From Anaerolineae bacterium (lineage in GTDB: Bacteria > Chloroflexota > Anaerolineae > B4-G1), in the NCBI GenBank assembly GCA_030612185.1, contig JAUWOI010000290.1:1-6000 (forward strand): 6,000 bases of DNA. The letters are read 5' to 3'. Below, piece by piece: positions 1-5,909 of this stretch. A program made the translations under genes and the position numbers. Each line of letters starts with the position of its first letter. Position 1 is the first letter of the stretch. Under the pieces are notes generated by a model. That model did no database searches. It was not told the DNA's origin and worked only from the letters and a program-made list of their open reading frames with translations.

Positions 1-499
1 GGTCCCACAACTTCACCAGTCCAAAGTCCACCAGCGCCGCTCGCCCGTCGGGCCGGATGATGACGTTCTGCGGCTTCACATCCCGGTGGATAACCCCCTG
101 GTTGTGGCAGTAGGCGAGAGCATCCAGCAGTTGATTGGCCCAGGCCAGCACATCTCTCTCCGGCAACGGTCCCTGCCGGGCGATGCGGTCGGCCAGGCTT
201 TCCCCCTCGACGAGGTTCATCACCAGGTAGGCGTTGCTTCCCTCTTCGAAGAAGTCGCTGACGCGGACCAGGTGGGGATGGTCCAGGCGGGCCAGGACTG
301 CGGCTTCTTGCTGGAATTGCTTCCGCAGTTGGGCCAGGATGTGGAGGTCGAGCCCCGGCTGGTGGGTCATCTCCTTGAAGGCGACGGCGACGTTAAGGCG
401 GGTATCCCAGGCGCGGTAGACCGCCCCCATCCCGCCCTGGCCTAAGAGGGAGACGATGCGGTAGCGGTTCTGCAGGACCTGTCCGGTTGCTAGTGTCAC
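1..499 (-). CDS. PknB-like serine/threonine protein kinase, N-terminal part (runs off left edge)
   Basis: The first 166 residues of a Hanks-type Ser/Thr kinase are visible; the C-terminal lobe lies outside the window. Counting from the GTG at 499-497, the glycine loop GQGGMGAVY is at residues 20-28, the ATP-anchoring lysine is K42 (VAFKEM), the probable helix-C glutamate is E65, the catalytic loop is HRDVKPQN at 138-145 (D140, K142, N145), and DFG is at 158-160. All key catalytic residues are present, so an active cytoplasmic kinase is expected. Unlike the kinase just upstream it has no N-terminal zinc ribbon and starts directly at the kinase fold. No ATG fits. The GTG has a close GGAG (4 nt spacing), while an in-frame TTG at 514-512 has AGGA at about 8 nt and would add five residues (MERSD); either is possible. 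It lies about 118 bp after the preceding kinase's stop, in the same orientation. Whether a membrane helix or sensor domain follows is unknown. Confidence 0.93.
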   Translation of the reverse strand, partial: MTLATGQVLQNRYRIVSLLGQGGMGAVYRAWDTRLNVAVAFKEMTHQPGLDLHILAQLRKQFQQEAAVLARLDHPHLVRVSDFFEEGSNAYLVMNLVEGESLADRIARQGPLPERDVLAWANQLLDALAYCHNQGVIHRDVKPQNVIIRPDGRAALVDFGLVKLWD

Positions 500-560
500 A
501 TCACTCCGTTCCAATGACCAATTCCTGCAATCCACAATCAACACGTGATGCGTGAGCCAA

Positions 561-616
561 ATCCGCAATTCGTTATTCGCAATTCGTTATTCGCAATTCG
601 CCATTCGTTATTCGCA
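561..616. repeat. Heptanucleotide tandem repeat, ATTCGNN x 8
   Basis: Eight head-to-tail 7-bp units fill this stretch without a gap. The first is ATCCGCA and the other seven are ATTCG followed by TT, CA, TT, CA, CC, TT and CA. The core ATTCG is invariant in the last seven units, and the two variable bases nearly alternate between TT and CA. The array ends one base before the stop codon (TGA, 620-618) of the upstream kinase and lies about 60 bp before the next kinase start. Because 7 is not a multiple of 3, translation in any frame gives a spurious seven-residue periodicity (NSLFAIR-like), which explains the small plus-strand reading frames here. Heptad arrays of this general type are known between genes in other bacteria (for example cyanobacterial STRR elements). 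Any function here is unknown. Confidence 0.92.
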
Positions 617-617
617 A

Positions 618-2579
618 TCACCTTCCCCACCGCGCACACATTTTGTATGCCTCCGGTGCATTGGTCACGTTACGCGGGTTGGAGCCGTCGGCGTTGGCCA
701 CCCAGACGTCGTAGGCTCCTACCGTCCCCACCGGCTGTGTATACAGGATCATTGAGCCATCGGGGGAGAGATAGGGTTCGTATGCGATGGGAATCACTGG
801 CTGGTAGCCGGCCGAGTAGGGACTGGCCTGGTGCAAGGTGTGCTTGATGGTGAAGTAGAAATGGGAACTGTCGGGGGCCCATAGGATCGGTTCGCTATCG
901 TTAAGCGGGCCCTCGTAGACTGCCTGCACCATCGTGTTGTCCGACACCTGATAGATACTCAGTGAGTACCCTCGCCAGATAGTGACATTGTATTGTCCGT
1001 CCGGCGCAGGGCACTCCTTAGGGTAGCCAATGCCACAGCGATATCCATAAGATAAGTTGAATGTCTGACCTTCCAATGTTGTTGCCGTGGCTCCTCCTGC
1101 GCAGGTGGATTGTCCATAAGCAATCGGACCAATCACCTGCCCCTGCGACCAGGACGGGTCGGTTGAAGCCAGATAATACGCCTGTCCAGCCTCAATGGTG
1201 TAGAAGATGCGGCCAAATTCGCCCGACGGGGGCGGCGGCAATGGCGATGAAGTAGGCGCTGGTGGTGAAGCGGCAGGCGTCGAGGTTGGCGCCGGGCTGT
1301 TTTCCTGCGCCGGTGTCGAGGTTGGCGCCGGGCTGTCTTCCTGTGCCTGTGTCACGGTGACCGTTAGGCCGCCTATCACCGTCGCCGTCGGCGTTCGACT
1401 TGGCGTCGGCGTAGATGAAGGCGTAGGAGTCGGAGAGGTCGTTGGTGTGGGGGAAGGGGTGTCGGTAGGGGGGATTGGCATTGGCGTGAGTGTCGAGGCG
1501 GGCGTGCTGGTCGGACGCGGGGTGGCCGTCGCCGATGGCGTCACCCACGCGACGACCCGGACGGTGGGTGCCGGTGTCGCTTCAACCGGTCCCAGGAGGC
1601 CATTCCACCGCAGCCACCATCCTCCTCCTACGAGGAGCAACAGTACCGGCAGCACGAAAAGAAGCACTGGCAGCCATCGCCGCTCCTGTCCCAGCAGTGC
1701 CGCCTTCATCGCATCGGCTGACGGGAAGCGGTCGCCGGGGTCCAACTGCACCGCCTTGGTTATGGCGCGGGCCGCATGCGCTGAGACCTTGCGGTTCAAC
1801 CGGCGTACAGGGGCGAAGACAAAGGGATGGGCCTCCGGGCTATCACCGGTGAGCAGTTCGTAGAGCGTCGCTCCAAGCGCATAGGTGTCAGAACGGACCG
1901 TCGTCCGTCCCTGGCCGGCGTATTGCTCCGGTGGCGCGTAGCCAACTGTGCCCATCTTGAGCGTGTCGGTACCTTTGGCCGGGTCAAACAGCCGCGCCAC
2001 GCCAAAGTCAATCAGTTTGATCTGTCCCTGGACCGTGATCATCACGTTGGCTGGCTTCAGGTCGCGGAAGATGACCGGTGGGTCGCAGTTGTGCAGGTAG
2101 TCCAACACGTCGCATATCTGCGCGGCCCAGTTCAGCATCTGCTCCTCCGGCAGCCAACCATCCGGTGCAGCATCCAGCATCTCTTTCAGCGTCTGTCCCT
2201 CGATGAACTCCATCACCAGGTAGTGCCGCCCGCTCTCCTCAAAGACGTCCACTACCTGGGGCAGATTGGGGTGGCGCACGCCAACCAGGATCTGCACCTC
2301 GCCCTGGAACTGCGCGACGGCCTCGGCCCGCTCAGCCGGATCGGAGAAATGCTCCAGTAACTCCTTCAGCGCCCAGTACTTGCCGTACAGCCCCTGGTCC
2401 TCGACCAGGTAGACCGCTCCCATGCCGCCTTTGCCCAGCACCCGCACGACGCGGTAGCGCTCGTGTAGCACGGTGCCTTCGGAGAGCAGTGCGTGGCTGC
2501 CCAGTGGTTGGCCGCAGCGGCCGCAGAAGCGGGCCGTATCCCGATTAGCGTCGAACTCGCATTGCTCACACGTGCGCAT
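618..2579 (-). CDS. Transmembrane Ser/Thr protein kinase: zinc ribbon, kinase, TM helix, Pro/Thr linker, TolB/PD40-like extracellular domain
   Basis: A 653-residue sensor-type kinase. Residues 1-25 form a zinc ribbon (C4, C7, C19, C22). The kinase domain spans about 40-295: glycine loop GKGGMGAVY at 49-57, ATP lysine K72, helix-C E94, catalytic loop FRDLKPAN at 171-178 (D173, K175, N178), DFG at 191-193, and APPE at 215-218 after a Thr-containing activation loop. The catalytic-loop histidine is replaced by Phe171. A single hydrophobic helix at about 302-323 should place the C-terminus outside the cell. Residues 331-455 are a Thr/Pro/Ser-rich linker containing a duplicated 12-residue unit (412-435). 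Residues 456-653 form an exported domain with four cysteines (C493, C515, C523, C648). Its last part (SPDGSMILYT, then DVWVANADGSNPRNVTN) matches the PD40 beta-propeller blade pattern, but about 200 residues is short for a full propeller. It starts 6 bp after the FHA-ABC gene's stop, so co-transcription is very likely. The SD is weak (GGGG about 9 nt upstream). Its substrate is inferred to include the neighbouring FHA protein. Confidence 0.96.
   Translation of the reverse strand: MRTCEQCEFDANRDTARFCGRCGQPLGSHALLSEGTVLHERYRVVRVLGKGGMGAVYLVEDQGLYGKYWALKELLEHFSDPAERAEAVAQFQGEVQILVGVRHPNLPQVVDVFEESGRHYLVMEFIEGQTLKEMLDAAPDGWLPEEQMLNWAAQICDVLDYLHNCDPPVIFRDLKPANVMITVQGQIKLIDFGVARLFDPAKGTDTLKMGTVGYAPPEQYAGQGRTTVRSDTYALGATLYELLTGDSPEAHPFVFAPVRRLNRKVSAHAARAITKAVQLDPGDRFPSADAMKAALLGQERRWLPVLLFVLPVLLLLVGGGWWLRWNGLLGPVEATPAPTVRVVAWVTPSATATPRPTSTPASTLTPMPIPPTDTPSPTPTTSPTPTPSSTPTPSRTPTATVIGGLTVTVTQAQEDSPAPTSTPAQENSPAPTSTPAASPPAPTSSPLPPPPSGEFGRIFYTIEAGQAYYLASTDPSWSQGQVIGPIAYGQSTCAGGATATTLEGQTFNLSYGYRCGIGYPKECPAPDGQYNVTIWRGYSLSIYQVSDNTMVQAVYEGPLNDSEPILWAPDSSHFYFTIKHTLHQASPYSAGYQPVIPIAYEPYLSPDGSMILYTQPVGTVGAYDVWVANADGSNPRNVTNAPEAYKMCARWGR
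1276..1347 (-). repeat. 36-bp tandem duplication inside the kinase linker
   Basis: Two adjacent 36-bp units (1276-1311 and 1312-1347) agree at 33 of 36 positions; the three differences are C/T changes. On the coding strand they encode the consecutive 12-residue units AQEDSPAPTSTP and AQENSPAPTSTP (residues 412-435), which differ only at D415/N427. The duplication is a whole number of codons, so the frame is kept. It sits in the extracellular Pro/Thr/Ser-rich spacer, where changes in length are presumably tolerated. Confidence 0.9.
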
Positions 2580-2585
2580 CGTTGT

Positions 2586-5345
2586 TTACCCCACATCCCT
2601 TCGCTTCAGTACGATCGCCGTGGCGAGGCCGAACGCCAATCCGAACCCGATCAGCATCAACCAGTCCCAACACAAGTGCCCGGCCGTGTGCGTATAGTCA
2701 ATCTGGAACTCCCGCTCGCCAATGATGTCCTGCACCGTCGGAGTGAATGTCTTTGTCTCCGTCACTGTCTCGGTCACCGTTACCATTTCGTGCGTCGTTA
2801 CATCCGGCACAGTGATGGCGATCGTAACGTTGATTCCCGATGGACAGGGTACTACGATTTCCTGCGTCTCTGTCACCACCGTCACCGGCTCCCACTCTGG
2901 ATCAGGTTTCGGGACATCCAATGAAACCTCCTTGGTAATGGGATCGGGCTGGAAACGGGTGCGCGTCAGGCCGTTCAGCCATTCCATGTTGGCCGAAGCC
3001 CCCAGCCCTTCCATCGCCCAGCGGGTCAACGTCAGCGAGGAGAGGTTCCCCGCCACTCCAGGCAGGTCGAAGATCACACCAGCGAAGATGATCTGGAAGA
3101 AGAGAACCAGCAGCACAACGTAGACGACGGTGTTGGTATTGGGCACCAGGGCGGAGATGAGGAGTCCCATCATAGTGGCCGCCAGTGTCCCTATGATCAG
3201 GGTGACGTACATCTCGGCCGGAGCTGGCAAAAAGACCCCTTGCCCTGGCATTCTCACCTTGAGGCCGATAACGAGGAGCAGCAACAGGCACTGGGCCAGC
3301 GCGAAGGCGGTCAGTACGACTACCTTAGAGGCAAGATACGGGATCAGGCGTAAGGTCACCATCCGTTCCCGCTGATAGATTGAGCGCTCCTTGACAATCT
3401 CGTAGGCGGCGGCAAAGAGACCCAACAGCACCGCTGCCAGGGCCATCATGAAGAGCAGCCGCTGGCTGTCGCCGACGACGGCGTAGGTGGCGTTGCTCTC
3501 GCCGGCCGCCAGGTCGGCCGCCAGTTGGCGTCCGATCTCCGCCTCCGTATCGCCGACCAGCCAGTTAGGGCCGGAGATGAGCAGGAGAAGCAGGCCAATG
3601 ACCGGCATGATGACCATCAGAACCGTCAGCAGAAGTCTGTCTCGCAACACCAGATCCAGGTAGCGGCGGGTGAGGACGAAGAACTGCCGCACGAGGTTCA
3701 CGCGGGGACGTTGTCGCGCCGCCGCACGGGCAGCCTTGTACTTGACCTGCGGCAGTCTCTTCTGGCGGCCAGTCACATATTGATTGTATTGCGGCGACTG
3801 GTGGAAGCGTTGCTCCCACTGGGCCGCTTTCTGCCGTGCCTGCGCAGGATCAGTGTCGTCCAGTTGATCGTAGATGTCGGAAAAACTGCCATTCGTCAGG
3901 CCGAAGAACTGGAGCGCCTCCTCCGGCGGCCCGAAGTAAACCATACGCCCTTGGGAGAGGAAACAGACGTAGTCGCACTGGACGATGTTGGCCGTGGCGT
4001 GGGTCACCAACACCACCGTCTGCCCCCTGTCGGCCAGATGGCGCAATGTATGCATCATTTTCTTTTCCAAGCCAGGATCCAGCCCCGAGGTCGGCTCGTC
4101 CAGAAAGAAAAGAGGCGGCTTGGCCAACAACTCCACGGCAATGCTCACTCGTTTACGTTGCCCACCGCTAAGACTACTGATGACCTGGTTCTTCTGGCCG
4201 GTCATACCTACCTGCTGCAAGACGGTGTCAATGCGTTGCTCAATCTCCTGGGTGGAGGTATCGGGGGGCAATCGTAACCGGGCTGCGTAACGCAATGCGT
4301 TGACAACGGTCAGGCCTTTGTGAATGATGTCGTCCTGGGGAACGTAGCCGACCATTGTGCGGTAGAGATCGAAGTGCTGGTAGAGGTCATCTCCGTTTAC
4401 CAGCACCTGTCCCTGGGCACGGACGAAGCCGTTCAGGGCCATCAGGAGGGTACTCTTGCCTGCGCCGCTCGCGCCCACTAGAGCCACGAACTCGCGAGGG
4501 TAAATGGAGATGTTGATGTCCTTGAGGATGCGCTTTCGCTTCGCCCCGCGCCCCACCTCCCGTGTCAGCCGCAACCCATCCAGCCTCATGCCGCCCGTGG
4601 CAGCGTACTGCTGGAGGCCCATTGCCTCGTACACCAATTTGAACGGGCCGATCTGCACCACATCACCTTGCTGGAGGAGGCGGGGACGCACCAGCCGCTG
4701 GCCGTTGACGAAAGTGCCGTTGGTACTATTCAGATCGGTGAGAACGTGCCCCTGGGCCCCGGCATCAAGATATTGGTCGAGGCGGGCGTGGTGCCAGGAG
4801 ACGACCGGGGCCGGTAGGGGGATGTCGGCCTGGGGGTTGCGTCCGATGACGAACGAGGGCTTCATCCCCAGGGCAGCGGCCTCCATACGGATGGTGCCGG
4901 GGATAGGCGCCGGTGCGCCTACCGCCCCAGCGGCTCGGAAGGTGAGGCTGACCGAGTTGCCCTGGGGGTCACCGATGCGCAGAATGTCACCATCGCGGAG
5001 GACTGCACTCTGCACGCGCTGGCCGTTGACGGAGGTACCATTGAGGCTGCCCAGGTCCAGGTAGTGCCAGGCAGTGGTCCGTTGCTCCAGCCGGCCGTGG
5101 TGGCCAGAGACGTAGTCGAGTGATAGGACGACGTCGTTGTCCGGCTTGCGACCGATGGCGAAAGCCGCCTGATCCAGGTCCACCTCCCGCAGCGGCTGAC
5201 CAGGTGCGCGGATAACGAGGCGTGGCTGCTCCAGCGTGCCCGTGTCCGGCGGGCAGGTTGGGGCCAGTTGGCGCCCGCAGGCCGGGCAGAAACGGGCCTG
5301 GGGGTTCTTCAGTTCTTTACGGCAGAAACGACAGAAACGGGACAT
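2586..5345 (-). CDS. Zinc ribbon, FHA-FHA, ABCG-type ABC exporter (ATPase fused to permease)
   Basis: A 919-residue phospho-regulated ABC half-transporter, expected to dimerise in the inner membrane. Residues 1-26 are a zinc ribbon (C5, C8, C20, C23). FHA1 (about 42-137) has GR65-66, S80, H82 and NG102-103; FHA2 (about 163-240) has GR168-169, S183, H185 and STNG 207-210. Both therefore keep the Arg, Ser and Asn that bind phosphothreonine. The ATPase (about 255-485) has Walker A GASGAGKST 291-299, Q-loop Q337, signature LSGGQ 392-396, Walker B LFFLDEP 412-418 and H-loop H449, all intact. A basic linker follows. Six predicted membrane helices lie near 569-591, 629-650, 672-695, 712-734, 738-758 and 892-913, as in ABC-2/ABCG permeases. 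The last external loop (about 760-890) is unusually long and beta-rich, with a VTVTETVTET stretch. The order FHA-FHA-ATPase-permease is that of mycobacterial Rv1747. The ATG at 5345 has GGAG 10 nt upstream. The next gene, a kinase, starts 6 bp after the stop. Substrate unknown; export is inferred from the family. Confidence 0.96.
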   Translation of the reverse strand: MSRFCRFCRKELKNPQARFCPACGRQLAPTCPPDTGTLEQPRLVIRAPGQPLREVDLDQAAFAIGRKPDNDVVLSLDYVSGHHGRLEQRTTAWHYLDLGSLNGTSVNGQRVQSAVLRDGDILRIGDPQGNSVSLTFRAAGAVGAPAPIPGTIRMEAAALGMKPSFVIGRNPQADIPLPAPVVSWHHARLDQYLDAGAQGHVLTDLNSTNGTFVNGQRLVRPRLLQQGDVVQIGPFKLVYEAMGLQQYAATGGMRLDGLRLTREVGRGAKRKRILKDINISIYPREFVALVGASGAGKSTLLMALNGFVRAQGQVLVNGDDLYQHFDLYRTMVGYVPQDDIIHKGLTVVNALRYAARLRLPPDTSTQEIEQRIDTVLQQVGMTGQKNQVISSLSGGQRKRVSIAVELLAKPPLFFLDEPTSGLDPGLEKKMMHTLRHLADRGQTVVLVTHATANIVQCDYVCFLSQGRMVYFGPPEEALQFFGLTNGSFSDIYDQLDDTDPAQARQKAAQWEQRFHQSPQYNQYVTGRQKRLPQVKYKAARAAARQRPRVNLVRQFFVLTRRYLDLVLRDRLLLTVLMVIMPVIGLLLLLISGPNWLVGDTEAEIGRQLAADLAAGESNATYAVVGDSQRLLFMMALAAVLLGLFAAAYEIVKERSIYQRERMVTLRLIPYLASKVVVLTAFALAQCLLLLLVIGLKVRMPGQGVFLPAPAEMYVTLIIGTLAATMMGLLISALVPNTNTVVYVVLLVLFFQIIFAGVIFDLPGVAGNLSSLTLTRWAMEGLGASANMEWLNGLTRTRFQPDPITKEVSLDVPKPDPEWEPVTVVTETQEIVVPCPSGINVTIAITVPDVTTHEMVTVTETVTETKTFTPTVQDIIGEREFQIDYTHTAGHLCWDWLMLIGFGLAFGLATAIVLKRRDVG

Positions 5346-5534
5346 CAGACTATATCTCCAATTCTGTCAGGCACGAGACACATTGACGAGGGCTGGCATT
5401 GGAGACCTCGGGTATCTGCTAGATTCAAAGGGCATTGCTCCAATTCCGACTCCTTGGCCTGACCTAGTTCGGTGGATTCTTGCTGGAATTGTGTCAACAT
5501 GGTGTTCGCTTCAAGGTGTGGTCAACTGAGCGTT

Positions 5535-5550
5535 GTGCTCGGTTGAGCAC
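5535..5550. repeat. Perfect 6-bp inverted repeat with GGTT loop
   Basis: GTGCTC, GGTT, GAGCAC forms a perfect stem of six pairs with a four-base loop. Neither strand has a T-run after it, so it does not look like an intrinsic terminator. It lies just downstream of the weak candidate minus-strand -10 element at 5557-5552, so it could be an operator or a 5' leader hairpin, or chance. Confidence 0.35.
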
Positions 5551-5608
5551 CACTATGGCGTTGTTGATTGTGGGCGGCAAGTGCCAGAATGCAGGCGGGC
5601 AGGACGCC

Positions 5609-5621
5609 GCGGATTATCCGC
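5609..5621. repeat. 13-bp palindrome GCGGAT-T-ATCCGC
   Basis: A perfect dyad of two 6-bp half-sites around a central T. The same half-site ATCCGC recurs at 5733-5738 and 5751-5756, with a near copy TTCCGC at 5743-5748, and once more at 561-566 at the start of the heptad array. This could be a protein binding site or part of a dispersed intergenic repeat family. The sequence alone does not decide. Confidence 0.4.
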
Positions 5622-5636
5622 AAGGTGCTGTGCTGA

Positions 5637-5655
5637 CCGTGGGAGATGACCACGG
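5637..5655. repeat. Inverted repeat CCGTGG / CCACGG with 7-nt loop
   Basis: Six perfect GC-rich pairs (5637-5642 with 5650-5655) enclose a seven-base loop. No T-tract follows on either strand. It lies between the two GCGGAT-bearing stretches of the intergenic region. It may be a structured-RNA stem or a chance dyad. Confidence 0.3.
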
Positions 5656-5732
5656 ACAGGGAAGTACACGATGCGCGATGAGGCGTGTGTTCTTACATCC
5701 GAGGTTCTCCGCCGTGGATTACGCACCGCCCG

Positions 5733-5758
5733 ATCCGCGCTTTTCCGCATATCCGCGC
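5733..5758. repeat. Direct repeat ATCCGCGC, 18 bp apart
   Basis: ATCCGCGC occurs at 5733-5740 and 5751-5758, with the related TTCCGCAT between them (5743-5750). On the minus strand this reads as three loosely spaced GCGGA words. The arrangement resembles a short degenerate intergenic repeat and shares its core with the palindrome at 5609-5621. Confidence 0.4.
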
Positions 5759-5854
5759 ATTCTTCCCTGCCGCCCCATCCCCACGCCTCGTACCGCTGAA
5801 CACGCCGAACTGTGCTGATCCCGTGATCCTCACACAGCCTCACCGTGCCGTCCT

Positions 5855-5872
5855 CCTAGCCTGAGGCTAAGG
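5855..5872 (-). repeat. Hairpin about 38 bp after the upstream gene's stop
   Basis: TAGCC-TGA-GGCTA (5857-5869) is a perfect five-pair stem with a three-base loop, and it extends to CC/GG at the base if one A is bulged. It lies about 38 bp downstream, on the minus strand, of the probable stop codon at 5912-5910, where a 3' end hairpin would be expected. It has no following T-run, so it is not a canonical intrinsic terminator. It may be a transcript-stabilising or factor-assisted end, or chance. Confidence 0.3.
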
Positions 5873-5909
5873 TCGTCGCCTTCGAGTGAGCAGTACCTAC
5901 TTCTTATCC

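Larger units (their letters stand above)
5346..5909. other. Long intergenic region with short dyads, no convincing gene
   Basis: About 560 bp lie upstream of the FHA-ABC gene. The reading frames here are short, arginine-rich or of irregular composition, overlap each other, and carry no recognisable motif, so I call no gene. The minus-strand promoter for the operon should be here. The best pair I can find is TTGCCG (5580-5575) and CATAGT (5557-5552) with a 17-bp spacer, each matching the sigma-70 consensus at 4 of 6 positions, which is weak. The nine-base word GAATTGGAG occurs twice on the minus strand (5446-5438 and 5364-5356), the second copy containing the GGAG of the ABC gene's ribosome binding site. 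No tRNA, known riboswitch or intrinsic terminator was recognised. Confidence 0.6.

Noticed and set aside
86..445. Plus-strand open frame of 119 codons
   Set aside because: It is antisense to a kinase region with intact glycine loop, VAIK-type lysine, HRD and DFG motifs. Its composition is a mirror of the kinase codons.
561..616. Possible CRISPR array
   Set aside because: Units are 7 bp and contiguous with no spacers, so this is a simple tandem repeat.
1207..1863. Plus-strand open frame of 218 codons rich in Gly/Val
   Set aside because: The GVGV pattern is simply the complement of the Thr/Pro-rich linker codons of the kinase on the minus strand.
3525..4277. Plus-strand open frame of 250 codons
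   Set aside because: It is antisense to the ABC ATPase and first permease helices, whose motifs are complete on the minus strand. No domain is recognisable in the plus-strand product.
4504..5064. Plus-strand open frame of 186 codons
   Set aside because: It is antisense to the two FHA domains and Arg/Pro/Ser-rich, as expected of a shadow frame.
5349..5354. TATAGT on the minus strand as a -10 element
   Set aside because: It lies within 10 bp of the ABC gene's start codon, downstream of its GGAG ribosome site, and has no -35 at the right spacing.
5492..5497. Perfect TTGACA (minus strand) as a -35 element
   Set aside because: At spacings of 16-18 bp no sequence resembling TATAAT follows, so a promoter call is not supported.
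5535..5550. Intrinsic terminator
   Set aside because: The six-pair stem has no T-run on either strand.
5480..5818. Plus-strand open frame of 112 codons
   Set aside because: Irregular composition, no clear ribosome binding site or domain, and it covers the same repeats and hairpins as the opposing frame.
5553..5843. Minus-strand open frame of 96 codons in the intergenic region
   Set aside because: It has very high arginine content, no recognisable motif, spans repeats and dyads, and overlaps plus-strand frames of equal quality. I see no support for a real gene.
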